Assembly (NCBI RefSeq): GCF_029867415.1
Contig: NW_026705774.1
Coordinates: 248,001-312,000 of the forward strand
DNA length: 64,000 bases
Origin: Vicia villosa
Lineage: Eukaryota; Streptophyta; Magnoliopsida; Fabales; Fabaceae
Reading direction: 5' to 3'
Shown: in pieces, positions 30,253 through 43,600 of the stretch
Numbering within the stretch: the stretch's first letter is position 1
How the letters are laid out: each line of letters begins with the position of its first letter
Translations under genes and position numbers: made by a program
Notes under the pieces: model-generated
What the model was told of the DNA's origin: nothing
Databases searched by the model: none
What the model saw: the letters and a program-made list of their open reading frames with translations, nothing else

Positions 30253-32001
30253 CTAAGGATGTTTGAGTGCGGTCTTATAAAAGGTTGGTTCCAATTCAGT
30301 AAGAAGAAGAGTGGAATGCAGTCTAGGTTGAACAATCACATCTTTGGCTCTAATGACCATAGGGTGAATGTTGGTAGTAAGAATAGAAACCACAGGGGGT
30401 TGTATAGAAGAGCCAGAGATGGAGGCATTAGAGCTACTGGCTGGTGAGGAAGCAGCATGAACAGCGGGTGAAGATTGAGGAATATGAAGAGGAACACTTG
30501 AAGAAGAAGAAGCTACATTATGAGAGGAGGAAGAAGGATCATGCAGAGGAGGAGCAGATGAAGAGTTGGAAAATGAGGAAAGAGTAAAGGGAATTGGGAC
30601 AGAGGTTGCAGTAGAGGAAGGATTAGACTTGGCATTTAGTAAGAACATTTCATGGTAAAGAAACCTTACTTCATTAAAGAGCACATCTTTGAAAATGAAA
30701 ACTCTACCATCAGTTGCCAAGCACTTGTACCCTTTGAGATGAGTGGAGTAGCCTAGAAAGAGACACTCCTTAGAGTGATAGGAAAATTTGTTAGAGTTGT
30801 AAGGTCTTAGGTGTGGATAGCAAGCACACCCAAACACCTTAAGAAACTGATAATCTGGCTCATTGTGATAAAGCACCTTGTAAGGGGAATACATGCCTAA
30901 AAGAAAGGTAGCCATCCTGTTTATAAGGTAGGTGGCTGCCAGAAATGCATGATCCCAATACTTAAGTGGAAGAGAGGCATGGGCAAGAAGGGTAAGTCCA
31001 GTTTCAACAACATGTTTGTGCTTCCTTTCCACAACACCATTTTGGTGATGTGTGTGAGGGCATGAGAGTCTATGGAATGTCCCCTGCTTAGTAAGGAGAA
31101 GAGTGAGAGGTTGAAATTCCCCTCCTCCATCAGTTTGAACAGTTTTAACTGTACAGTGAAACTGAGTTTGTATATAGGCTAAGAAATTGGTAAACACTAA
31201 TGTCACTTCAGACTTTAAATGAAGTAGAAACACCCAGGTGAACTTGGTAAAAGCATCTACACAAGTCAGGAGATATTTAAAGCTAGAAGTGGATGTCATA
31301 GGTGCAGGACCCCAGACATCAGCAAATATTAAGTCAAAAGGTGTAGTGTAAAGTGTAGTGGAGGATGTGGATGGCAACCTGTGCACTTTACCCAAGCAAC
31401 AAGCGATGCAGAAATCAAATTTTGATTTATGAGGAATAGGAACATTACACTTAGAGAGGACAAAATTGAGAACCTCATGATGAGGATGCCCTAATCTCTT
31501 GGGCCATTGCTCATACAAGGAAGGGCATAAGCTAGGGGCACCTTTATTTGAGCTAACATGAGTGCTAACAGAATTGAAATTGTTGCTAGTGAGTGTGTGA
31601 ACAGAAGGTGATTTAGTTCCTAAAGTGGGAGAAAACATAGCCTGCAATGATCCAAACGAGTAGAGTCCATCCTTGCCAACAGTTCCTTGTAGTAGTACTT
31701 CAGAAGAACCCTGAGATTTAACAAAGCAATAATCAGGATGAAATTCAAAGAACACCTTGTTATCTCTAGAAAACTTGTTCACTAAGATAAGATTCTTAGT
31801 GATTTGAGGGACCAAAAGTAGATTTTTTATTGCCAGTGTGACATGTGGATTGTGTGGTGAATGAAAAGAAGAATTGCCAACAGAGGTAATGGACAAACCT
31901 TGACCATTCCCAAGGATCACTTGATCAGTGCCAGGTGTAGAGATATTGTCAAGTAGATTGTCAGCAGAGTGTGTTATATGATGTGTAGCACCTGAGTCCA
32001 A
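30253..32001 (-). pseudogene. copia protease and integrase, long remaining frame
   Basis: A 582-codon open stretch: protease DSGATHHITHS at the start, the GAG-pre-integrase HHCC finger (LGHPHHEVL ... CIACCLGK), the integrase core with Asp in FADVWGP, Asp in VQTDGGGEF and Glu in NGVVERKHK, then a serine-rich linker. The integrase residues are intact although the element as a whole is dead because of stops upstream and downstream. A one-codon break separates it from the RT block. Confidence 0.85.
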
Positions 32002-32045
32002 ATACCAAGGAGAAGTAGCAGCTTGACTTACACCTACATTTGATG

Positions 32046-32413
32046 CTACATAGTAAGCTTGAGGATAAGCTGCAGGCCTAGGAGTTCCAGCAGTAGGTGG
32101 ACGCCACTGAGAAACAAAGGAAGGAGCAAGCCACTATTTCTGAGCTTGCTGAGGATAAGGCACAACAACCATTGGAGGATGCCTCTGATTGGAGTTGTTT
32201 GGCTGAACAACAAGTCTATAGTAACAGACCTTGGCATCGTGACATATTTAGAACAAATCTGACACTGCACACGTGATCTACCACCATTACGACCACCTCC
32301 TCTAGAGTGTCTACCACCACGACCACCATGATGTGGTTCAAACTGAGTAGAGACCTCATGACCAGACTGAGGAGTGCTTTAATCAGAGACAATCGGAACA
32401 GTAGAATCGGCAA
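32046..32413 (-). pseudogene. copia gag C-terminus with zinc knuckle, frameshifted
   Basis: A glycine/arginine-rich run (RGGRHSRGGG-like) leads to a CQICSKY knuckle whose second half is out of frame, consistent with loss of one base. Frames then shift again before protease. Confidence 0.65.
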
Positions 32414-32456
32414 GAGGTGTAGTATTACCTTGAGTCAAATTGACTGAAAGCGTTTC

Positions 32457-33170
32457 CTAAGCACCAGCACGTGGAGTACGATCAAGACACGCTTCATGTG
32501 AAAGCAACATCGTTTCAGCCACGATAATCGCACATGGTTCATCGCAATATTGAATTATCGAAGCAAGAGCTTGGTATTCGGATGGTAAACCTTCAACGAT
32601 CGTCTCAAGTTGATCGCGATGTGATACAGGATCACCGATCGACTCGAGAATGTCAACGATCTGCTGGATACGACCTAGATACTGTGCAATCGTACGATCT
32701 CCTTTCTCCATGCTGCGAAGCTCGTGCCGGAGTTGCCTCGACATCGCAAAGACTTGAATTCTTTGAAATTGATCAATCACAGTCCACACCTCATGTGCGT
32801 GAACATACTTCACAACGCAAGGTAGAACTACATCAGAGAGAGTCGTAAGGAGCCACGTGAAAAGTAGCGAATCCTTCTGATGCCACTGCTGATACACCGG
32901 ATTTTCAGAATCGGAGGCACGATCCGCCGTCGTGAGATAAAGCGGGGAAATGTCTGGATTCACAAGATGACGGTGGAGTTTGTGAACTTGGATTACACCT
33001 TCAACTTGTTGCTTCCATGAGAGGAAGTTGTTGTTGTCCAATTTAATGGTGATGTGTTGCGCAAAGGTTTTGAATGCGTTCTTCAGTGACGAAGACGCAG
33101 ATTTGACTTCAGTATGAACGGTAGATGAGTGTTCATCTTTCGAGGCTGATGACGATTGCGGAGAAGCCAT
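32457..33170 (-). CDS. gag: copia Gag (UBN2-like) protein
   Basis: 237 codons from ATG at 33168-33170 (MASPQSSSAS). The domain contains LDNNNFLSWKQQVEGVIQVH and later LRSMEKGDRTIAQYLGRIQ, typical of copia Gag. Stops early at 32457-32459 before the zinc knuckle, so it is a truncated Gag. The start lies 31 bases from the primer site next to the LTR. Confidence 0.75.
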   Translation of the reverse strand: MASPQSSSASKDEHSSTVHTEVKSASSSLKNAFKTFAQHITIKLDNNNFLSWKQQVEGVIQVHKLHRHLVNPDISPLYLTTADRASDSENPVYQQWHQKDSLLFTWLLTTLSDVVLPCVVKYVHAHEVWTVIDQFQRIQVFAMSRQLRHELRSMEKGDRTIAQYLGRIQQIVDILESIGDPVSHRDQLETIVEGLPSEYQALASIIQYCDEPCAIIVAETMLLSHEACLDRTPRAGA

Positions 33171-33189
33171 GGTTGTGCTAGATCACAAG

Positions 33190-33201
33190 CTCATGATACC
33201 A
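33190..33201 (-). promoter_or_regulatory. copia primer-binding site (initiator Met type)
   Basis: On the minus strand TGGTATCATGAG follows the LTR with no gap, resembling the usual TGGTATCAGAGC complement of initiator tRNA-Met. Confidence 0.7.
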
Positions 33202-33398
33202 TATTAGAAAAGAGAGAAGATGAGAAAGATAGCATAGTAACAGAAGAGAGAAAGGATCTAAACTGAATAATATTTTCTCTAACCAATTCTGTTACAGATG
33301 GGAAGAATATATAGTAAAGCTATGCTGAGCTGGCAGTGACAGCTCAGCAGCTCCTAACTAATGCTAATTACATTCGGACAATATATTCAGCTTATACA
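33202..33398 (-). repeat. 5' LTR of the minus-strand copia element
   Basis: Matches 24301-24505. Its outer end is decayed (CTTATACAATTAAC against CTATATACTCTAATA). A possible target duplication TCAAC (24296-24300) / TTAAC (about 33400) has one mismatch. Confidence 0.7.
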
Positions 33399-33530
33399 AT
33401 TAACGCTTATTTTGTGTGAATATGATACGTCCAGAGATGCATTTTTGAATTTAAGGGAGCATTTTTTAACTCTTTACCATGGATTTGAAAAAACATTAAA
33501 GATGGAAAAAGAAATTGCCATTTTCAAATA
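33399..33530 (-). mobile_element. outer right end of the PMD-carrying element
   Basis: One more CAGAGATGCAT palindrome half at 33428, followed by GGAAAAAGAAATTGCC near 33500, which in inverted orientation resembles 1650-1680. Taken as the remaining terminal repeat of the element opened by Ogre and copia. Confidence 0.35.
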
Positions 33531-33586
33531 CTAAATACCCACTCTTTTATTAAATACAATCTATGTGTCTCCCACACTATACATAA

Positions 33587-33682
33587 CCCAACTTGAATGA
33601 CTAGATTTCAATATTATTGAATCTATTATTGAAACCCAACTTGAATGATTAGATTTCAATATTATTGAATCTATTATTGAAA
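33587..33682 (+). repeat. two 48-bp tandem units
   Basis: CCCAACTTGAATGA(C/T)TAGATT... repeated twice head to tail with one difference. Confidence 0.85.
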
Positions 33683-33730
33683 CTTCTTCCAAATATAACT
33701 AAATGGATTGTCGATCACATTTATATTTAT

Positions 33731-34560
33731 TTAATGGTTAAATATGTTTAAAGTCTCTCAAAAATTAGACAATTTCACTTTTCGTCCTACTAAAAAATTC
33801 CGTTAAAGAATCGTCCCTCTAAAGTTAAAAATTTTAACTTTTAGTCCCTCCTACAACTTAACGACGGTTTTTACAACTTAACGACTAAATTAACGATGAT
33901 TTTATAACAATGATTTTAGCGACTAATTTTCTATTTTTTAAACATATTTATGCTTAACCCTTTTTTTAATGGAGCTTCAAAGTTTGATTGCTTGCTAATT
34001 GATTTATTAAATATTAAGACCCAAATTTTCAATGAAAGACGTACGTTGGCTAGTTCTGGTTTAAGATGGCTGCCTCTTGCACTCAAACGTCTTGCCATTA
34101 GTAAAGGTTAAAACTATAGCATTCACTCTTGCACTCAAACGTCTTGCCACTAGTAAGGGTCAAAACTATAGCATTCATAGTTAAGCGTAAAAACTTAACA
34201 TTGTGACTTTAACTCCATAGTTCAACTTTTTAGAAACTGTGGTAAAATAGTTATTAACATCATTTTAATGGATAAAAGTTTCTCCAATTTAAAAAAATAA
34301 ATAAATAACTCATGCGCTGTTATTCCAATAATAACTTTAATGTCAAAAAATTTATTGTATTTTCAATTATCCAATGCAAATGCAATTAAGTACGTAAATA
34401 TAAATAAATACTGCAGATATTCAACCCTAAACAATGAGTACATCAATTTAACTCAACTAACCCATGTCAGTTGAGTTATCACACTCCTCTTAACCCATGT
34501 CAGTTGAGTTATCACATTCACCTTTATGTAGTGCAATTTAGTATATCTTTAGTATGTAGC
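33731..34560. other. non-coding flank of the methyltransferase gene with dispersed repeats
   Basis: 33731-33965 is a legume-type dispersed repeat (AAATATGTTTAAAGTC... with TTTAGTCCCTC). At 34080-34185 a ~57-base segment with CTTGCACTCAAACGTCTTGCC is duplicated, and at 34460-34520 ACCCATGTCAGTTGAGTTATCACA occurs twice. No gene seen; this is downstream of the minus-strand gene. Confidence 0.5.
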
Positions 34561-34661
34561 AGTATAAGATGAGTATTTTCCATAGGATAGTTGTTGACGG
34601 AGAGAAGATATGGTACAATTTGGACTATAAAATAGTGAAACACAATGATGAATGCACGAGA

Positions 34662-37600
34662 CTAGCGTTTCTTGGCTTTGCCATGAGAATTTGCAAGTTC
34701 TTTTTTCTTGGCAGCATTATTGGCTTTAACAAACCATGCAGGTGCTCTGTGATTTGCAGCATACTTGTAATCATAGAAAAGTTCCTCACCAGCTTCAATG
34801 CGTTCCCCAGCAAATATGCCTACTCGATGGTCTCCACGAACAAACATACCCTATACAAAGTTCAATCATTATGTCAATCAATAAATGAGTATGTTCAAGA
34901 TGCTCTAGTTTTAAATATAAACAAATTTAAACATAATACGTCACACAATGAGTGACTCATTTGCAAAACGAGTTCTTATACTGACCTTTGCATAACAGTT
35001 GGGTTTTGAGGAGTGGTTTGCAAATTTTAACTTGTCTCCTTTGCGATAAGCATCAATAACATACTGGAAGAAATCAAAGTAGTGACTTTATAGTAAATTA
35101 TTGTCACTCCTTTTATAGACAAATAAACATATTTAAATTGAGGTAGTAAAACAATAAGCATAAGAGTTACCTCATCATCCAAGTCAAAAAGAAAAGAGAA
35201 GTCTGCACGCTCATACAATTTACCACGCTTCTCTGCTTCTGTATGAGATATTAATTCACCTGTATACTCTCCTAAAAAATCATCTTTGTTGGCAGGATTC
35301 TGAAACCAATTCAAAATTAATGATGAGAAACACTTCACATCCTGTTAAAATGAACACACTTTTTCTACTGTGTTTTAATGGGTTGAAATTCAAACGAGTC
35401 TCAAGTTTTAAGAGGCCTTGTGTAGCTTAGCCGCAGTTTAAGCATGACAAAACAAATAGAGATTCTATTAAGCCATGATTTAACCATGACAATATTTTTG
35501 AGGTTCTATTTAGCCACAGTTTAATCGTAAAAAAATTTGTGCACTGTGTGATAGCCCGCCTTGCACGCCTTCAAAGACGGTCATGTTTCCAACCCATTAG
35601 ACTGGAGGGAGTGTTGAAATAGTGTGTTGTTTGCATAATAATAATTTAAAAACAAATGAATACAAACATCTCAACCTTTAAGAAGGCTCCCCATCCAGCA
35701 ACATCAGACTTGGCTAAAAGAATCTGAAAAATAAAGATAAAATTATAAGGCAAATCATGCATTCATGAAATAAATATTTTAAAGAGCAAAAGAATTCTTA
35801 CCCTTTGTTTTTTCCCTAAAGAAAGATTCATGTTTTCACATTCATTTTCTCCATGATGAGGTGGCTCTCCTAATGAACCATCACCACAACTGTATGTAGT
35901 ATTCAAAGTTAACAATTAGAAAATAGAGAAAATTCTAAGATTTGGAGGGATCAATATTAAATTCTTGTTCGTTATAAATTGGATGTTAAACATCTTCGCT
36001 AAAGTTTTTTTCTATCTCCTTTGTAGAATTTGATTTCAATCCAAAGATAGATGAACAAGGGTGTCCAGACGAGTCGGTCAGATTGAAATAAAATCCAACA
36101 GAGGAGGGAATAAAATTGCAGTATGGTAATCTGAAGAGTTTAAAACTCCTAGAGATGGTTGGTTTTACGAAATTGAAGTGCTTTAAACCAATCTCCAGCA
36201 TGGTTGATTGTGTTTAAAAGAATTTTAAAGAAATCTTGGCCCTAAAAATTAGGAAAATTATGTTTTCCGTAATTAGAGAAATACAAACTGCATGTTTTAT
36301 GGGTAGGCATAAACTAAAGGAGATGCAAATGATTTAGGGAAGAAAGGTGTTTATTCAATTTGAGATATGCAGCAACAAATAAGGGAGGCTCATGGAAAAA
36401 AATACTATTTCAATTAATATAATTTGTTTTCATTTCTTAACTATTTTTTCAAAAAAGTAAGTGGTTTAAAGAAAATCAAATTAAGAGAATAGTAAATTAC
36501 CTAACCCAACAATTTCTACAGACATCTGGGTCACATTCCCGGTTTGCTGCAAAGCATGGACAGTTTCGTTTTCTGCATTGAGTTATAACACAATGGCATC
36601 CTCTGAACCGATTTCCGCATAGTTTAGCGCACCTACGTATAGAAAAGATAATTAATCCTTTTCAAAACATATTTGATAGACAACATAGTCCTCATATATC
36701 CTTTTCAAAACATAATTAATTGATAGACAACATACCCACAATACTTTTCACAGCAATATCCATTAAGACGACAAGGACATTGTTTTCCACACTTTCCTTG
36801 ACACTCACAAGGTGTATAATGCGTCAGGAGTATGTTTCCTCCAGCATTAATTCTATTCGGCTTGAGGCGTGGAGTCTTTGGTAAATATTTGAATTGCTTG
36901 CTCTTTCCTTTTTTTTTAGATGACCTTAAACTTGATCGCATCTCATGGTCCTATAAAAACCACTCTTAATACAAAGAAAATTTGATGCCACATGGATAAT
37001 AGATAACTATGCCATAAGAGTTGTCCAAATTTTTAAAAGAAAAAAGTTACAAAAACAAATAACTTCAAGTTCCATAGATGAACGACCACAATTATTTTAA
37101 TCCATTATTTGAGAAAAAACAAAAACAATTAAGAAAAGCACTTTAGGTTATTACTTTGGACCACTTCCTTGTGCAAAGCCTGCCACTAGTTCAAGAATAT
37201 AGAAAATTCCAATAATAAGAGGAAATATTCAAATTTATCTCATGATGTTAGATGATCTAAATATGTTTTATAGAAAGATGAATTTATTTCTTTTTTTTCT
37301 CTATTGGAGAATTTTGAAGTGCCAACACAGATAGCATAAAAATAGTAGAGTGGAGACAAAATAATGCATCTCAATAGAAAGTCCTCATGATTAAAGGAGC
37401 TTAATGTGATTGCAAGCTTCTCCAAATGTTATGTGTTTTGATGAAGACAACATGTGTGCACTCATAAATATCAAGAGAGGATGTATCAAAGATTGAACTA
37501 CTCAAATTACTAAAGTCAAAGAAGATTGTCAACATACAAGATTACTTGAAGACTTTACGAAGCTCATCTTTCAAATAGGTACAAACATGTTCTTATAAGA

Positions 37601-40600
37601 ATAAATTAAGTGCTCAAAATCATCCTCAAATCATGTGCATTTTGGCTTGTTAAAAATTCTGTTTTTCTAACTTTTTCAAACTGGAAATCGCTTTCCTATA
37701 AGTGGAAATCAATTTCCTATGCGTGCCCAGCCAAGTCTGTTTCTGGAAATTTGTTTTTTGCTTGTGGAAATCGATTTCCTGTAGTGGTAAATCGATTTCC
37801 AGTATCAGATTTTGAATTTTAAGGCACAACGTCTCAGGGGAATCGATTTCCCATAATGGTAAATCGATTTCCATCGTTCCAGAATCAAAAAACAGTATGT
37901 TTACAAATTTGAACGTGAACCTTTTCTATACCATCAATCTTTGCACCTTTTCATTGTATCATACTCATTCCTAAGGGTGTTAAGACACTATATATATCCT
38001 ATATTTTCAGTATTCAAATCACCTCTTGTTGGAATTATAAAATATTGGAATTATAAATTTGTATTTAGGAGTCAATACATGTACCTAGAAGTCTATGCCT
38101 AGAAAATTACATACATGTATCTAGGAACTAGCAACATCCTTGAAAATCTTATCTTGTATTTAACAAAATGGTGTTGCAGAAAGAAAGAATCGTCATTTAC
38201 TTGAAGTTGCTCGAGCCATTCTCTTCCAAATGGCAGTTCCTAACTCATATTGGGGAGAAGCCGTTCTGACAGCTGCCTACTTGATTAATCGGGTTCCATC
38301 TCGCATGTTAGGTAATGTCAGTCCTGTTCAGTTTATGACTTCACGGTTTCCTTCTGTTTCTATTTTGCAGAGTCTCGAGTCTCGAGTATTTGGTTGTGTT
38401 GCCTTTGTCCATATCCATAAACAACACCGAAGTAAGTTGGACCCCCGCGCAGCGAGATGCATCTTTGTTGGCTATCCCCCAAACAAGAGAGGATATAAAT
38501 GCTATCATCCTCCTAGTCGTAAGTACTTTGTCTCTAAAGATGTCACGTTTCATGAGAATTTAGCCTACTTCACTCATCCTCAGCTTCAGGGGGAGAGCAT
38601 TCAAAATGTAGAATCTGATTCCGAATTTTTAGTCCTACCTGAGTTGCCCATGACTCCTCTTATAAGTCCTATTACCGGTCCTACAATTGAGTCTCCCGAG
38701 TCGACTGTGAATCCTGTGTCAAGTCCTATTACTGATCCTCCTATTATTGATCATGCTTCTCCAAATACAGAATCTGAGTCGCCTGCTTCTATTTTTGTCC
38801 CTCCTTTATCGTCTGTTTTGCAGGAACCATCATCCTCCATACCAACAAAAACTAAGGCTAGTGAGCCAACCTTGGTGTATCAAAGAAGAAGTAAGCCCGA
38901 CCTGCTCCAAACACAACTCCAATTGCCAGAACCGGAGGTAAGTGTTGAAACTCATAATCCTATTAGTGATTCCCATAGCTCTGACACTTGCGATACTAAT
39001 ACAGATGATTTGCCTATTGCTTTAAGGAAAGGGAAAAGGTCATGTGCCAAATACCCTATATCTCAATTTGTCTCCTCTAAAAATCTTTCCTTGCAGCATC
39101 AAAGTTTTATTTCTGCAGTTGACTCTGTGGTCATCCCATCATCTGTTCAAGAGGCATTGAAAGATAGAAATTGGGTCCAAGCCATGGATGAGGAAATGAA
39201 AGCTCTTGAAAAAAATGGAACTTGGGAGATTGTTGATAGACGGGAAGGCAAGAAACCCGTTGGTTGCAGGTGGATCTATACAGTCAAACACAAATCAGAT
39301 GGTACTCTTGATCGTTACAAAGCCAGACTAGTGGCAAAAGGATACACACAGACATATGGCATAGATTATGAGGAAACCTTTGCTCCAGTTGCGAAAATGA
39401 ACACTGTTCGAATCTTATTATCTCTTGCTGCTCACTCCGGATGGGAATTACAACAGTTTGATGTCAAAAATGCATTCTTGCATGGAAACTTAGAAGAAGA
39501 GGTGTACATGGAGATCCCGCCGGGATTTGGCCCTTCATGTGGATCCAACAAAGTGTGTCGATTGAGGAAAGCCTTATATGGGCTAAAACAATCTCCTAGA
39601 GCATGGTTTGGAAGATTCACAAAAGCAATGGTGTACTTAGGCTACAAGCAGAGTCAAGGAGATCACACTCTTTTCTTTAAGCACTCGCATGAAGGAAAAC
39701 TGACTATACTTCTTGTTTATGTTGATGATATTATTATTACAGGAGATGATCAGGCAGAGAAACAATTACTAAAGGAAAAACTATCGGCAGAATTCGAGAT
39801 GAAGGACCTTGGACAACTCAAGTATTTTTTGGGAATTGAGGTTGCTTACTCAAACCAAGGCATTTTCATATCTCAAAGGAAGTATATACTCGATCTCTTG
39901 CAGGAAACTGGGAAACTGGGATGCAAACCATCAAGTGTTCCCATAGATCAAAACCACAAGTTAAGCCTCGAAGAAGAAAGTGCCAAAGTTGACAGAGTCC
40001 AATATCAGAGGTTGGTAGGAAAGTTGATTTACCTGGCACACACTAGGCCTGACTTGGCTTATGCAGTCAGTGTAGTGAGCCAATTTATGCATGACCCGAG
40101 AATGCGACACTTACAATCTGTTGATCGCATCTTGCAATACCTCAAGGCTACTCCAGGAAGAGGACTATTGTTCAAAAGAGGTGGAAGCTTAACTATAGAA
40201 GCCTACACCGATGCTGACTATGCAGGATCAATTAGTGATAGAAGATCCACTTCGGGATTTTGCACCCTCTTGTGTGGGAACCTTGTCACATGGAGAAGTA
40301 AGAAACAAAATGTAGTGGCTCGATCAAGCGCTGAGGCAGAATTTCGAGCTTTGGCTCAAGGAATCTGTGAGTTACTTTGGATGAGGATCATTCTAAATGA
40401 TCTGAAAATACAATGTGAAGGGCCTATGAAGTTGTTCTGTGACAACAAGTCAACAATCAGTATTGCTCATAATCCTGTTCAGCATGACAGGACCAAACAC
40501 ATTGAGATTGACCGCCATTTCATCAAGGAAAAACTAGACAGTGGTTTAATAGCTACATCCTACATTCCTTCTAGGCATCAACTAGCAGATGTGTTAACAA

Positions 40601-43600
40601 AAGGCTTGCCACCGGATCGTTTCAATCAATTGACTTGCAAGCTGGGAATGATTGATATCCATTCACCAGCTTGAGGGGGAGTGTTGGAATTATAAAATAT
40701 TGGAATTATAAATTTGTATTTAGGAGTCAATACATGTACCTAGAAGTCTATGCCTAGAAAATTACATACATGTATCTAGGAACTAGCAACATCCTTGAAA
40801 ATCTTATCTTGTATTTACTCTCTAGTGTGTATATAATCAAATTACTTGAGTGCATTAGAAAATCAAGCATTTCACCAAATATTCACTTCTCTACACCTCT
40901 TCCTATTGCAATTTAACATCATTCTATATCATAAAATTTTCATTCAAGTGTTGTGATTACCAAACTTTCAAAAGAATTTTCTGCATTGTCTCATAAACCA
41001 TAAACAGAAAATTCATATCATATCCATCAACATTTGAGCACTTGTTATTCTTATAAATTGCATGATTGGTAGAGAAGATCAATCAAGTGATTGATACATT
41101 GTTCTACTATTCAAACTCTTATACAAAATCAAATACTTGTTGTATTCTTGTTATCCAGGATTGTTGGAAACAAGTTAGACACTTCGAGAGGATTGTTCTC
41201 ATAAGTGGTCTTAGTAAAAAATCCAAGAGGATTGTTCTTGGTCCAAGAGGATTGTTCTTGGTCCAAGAGGATTGTTCTTGGTGTTTGGTTAGGCTTGTAC
41301 AAGATACCAACTATATTAAAATATTTTACTGCGTAAGGGGATTGGAGTACTCTCGGTTTGTGAGGGGAACCAGGATATATCCTTGTGTCGTTTATTTTTC
41401 TGCACTTTACATCTTTTAGTAACATCACCATAAACCAGAAAAATAATCACCTTTACACCATAAAACCGAAAAAATTATAAAGTACCTAATTCACCCCCTC
41501 TTAGGCATATCTGATACTTACATACTTACACTTAAGAGTTTTAGAATTATTTGAGGATTGTAGCTAAAATTTGTTTCTTCAATAAATTTCCACTCATCCT
41601 ATAGTATGTATGCAAAAATTAGCTATACAAACATTTTATCTGCATCAAACATCTCCAAAAAGTATGATCACAACACGAATGTAGCTGAAAACTAATTGTA
41701 ACAAAATATAGTGAAGACTATACAAACTAATAGAAGATAAGGAAATGAATGCTGGCAATACTCACAGTGCACTTTGCATCAAATTTTCCATTTTCATCTA
41801 TGGATCTACGGGCCGCCTCTTCAACACGCATGTAGCTGGCTATTTCCGTGCAAGTCTTGAATCCAGAAAGTAAGTTTCGAAATATAAGACAACTGCAGAT
41901 CAAAAAAATGTTACAAGGAATAATACTATGATAGAACTTAATTCTTGCCCAAGAAACAAGAATGGTTTACAAATGTATATAGGCAGAAACATGATAAAAA
42001 AAACAATTTATTGAAAAATAGTTCAATGTTTTCAACAACACAATAGAAATAATATGCACATGTAAATTCTAACTCAATACTAGAGAAATTGAAAAATAGA
42101 ATTTGAGTTGATTCTAAGTCAATACTACAAGATAGACTTGTAGACCAAAGGATGTCTCTCAATCATAAACACTTTCTGGGTGTATATATTCTCTATTGTG
42201 AAGCTCTCAACGCACAGCTCTTATGCGGAACATATTCCACTCACATGCATGACCATGTCGTCTCATAGCAAATGACTCAACAAATTTTGAATAGACTTTG
42301 ATGCCATTAGAGTTTGGGTTAGACTTAATTGAATCCTATGAATAAAACCACTCACATGCACCACTCTTATTGCATTTTTCTTTAGTTATAGAATAAAACC
42401 ATTTCAAGTTTTCAACTGTGCTGCAAAAAAAAACAATATTAACTAGTTTTTCCAAAATATTTTCAACTATGGTATATATTTTGCAATAATATGTAACAAA
42501 TATTCTCTTCAAATATCTTATGAAAACACCAACTAACTATTTCTTTTAAAAAGATAAATTTGTAAAAAAATAATATCAATTGTCTAAAGTTAATATCATT
42601 CTTGAATTTTATATTATAAAACAATTCTCTTCAAATAATGCCAGCAACAAACTAAGTACTAGTAATTGCAATGTGAAAAATCAATAAAGATCAATACCTG
42701 TTTCTCCCAAACATTTCAATTCCCTTCAAATATAAATCTTTCTCTAAAGGTTTCCAATCTGATATACTATGCTTCTCATCAACTTGCCATTCCATTGAGT
42801 TGGATAATCGCAACAATTCTATTTTATCTGTGATTTCCGCACTTTCTTTGTTATAATCTCCATTTGCAGTTTCTTTGCTCTCTAGGATTCGCTTCAGCTT
42901 TTTATGAGAATTTTGAGATTCACAAGGAGAAGTTGAGTCACATAATGATGAGACTGGCAGATCTGAGTCCTTAACATCTGAATTGAGATCTAAATGATAA
43001 TCCATTTCAACATTTTCTGTTTTTTTAATTTCTTTATCTGGAGAAGACTCTAGAGTTGGTTTTTCTGATGAAGTATTGACATCCTTTATCTGCAATTAAT
43101 AAATATGAATCATTCATCTAAAACAAATTGGAAAGCATGCATCATTAAATAATTAATAAAAATATAATACATTAAATAAAAGTTATCATATAGATAGAAG
43201 TTGAAATCATTTTTTCAAGCTAGTATGTAAAAACTTGAAATATTTTTTTTAGTAGCTAGCAGTGATGAATTTTGCCAAACAAACATTAATGTGAATTTTT
43301 GTTGTTTATCCGTTTGAGGTTAAGGTGGGGAAACAAAAATCTCATCTGTCAAATGGTAGAGGAATCAACAAATAGAAAAGAAAAGTGTGAATTTTTGTTG
43401 TTATCCTTTTGAGGCCAAGGAGGTGAAACAAAAAACTCATCGTTCAATCGTAGAGGAATCGACAAGTAGAAAAAAAAGTGATTCAACCATGTGACTTTCT
43501 TTTCATATTTATTCTTTATTTAATATATTAAGAAAAAGATGAAGACTCCAGTACCGTAAACTTTTATTAGGTATGTATCCAACATCCGATCACTTAATAA

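Larger units (their letters stand above)
37427..41510 (+). mobile_element. LTR-like repeat (SIRE/Maximus type) in intron 10, interrupted
   Basis: Starts TGTTATGTGTTTTGATGAAGAC, carries a cluster of AAATCGATTT-type palindromes (about 37680-37875), and resumes after the inner copia element at 40901 to end near TTCACCCCCTCTTAGG, the sequence typical next to the 3' boundary of these long copia LTRs. No internal coding region is present, so it may be a solo LTR. Ends are approximate. Contains three perfect 20-bp repeats at 41222-41281. Confidence 0.45.

Noticed and set aside
36705..36735. Frame running past the CXC exon donor
   Set aside because: It reads into the intron; the GT at 36735-36734 fits the next exon in phase.
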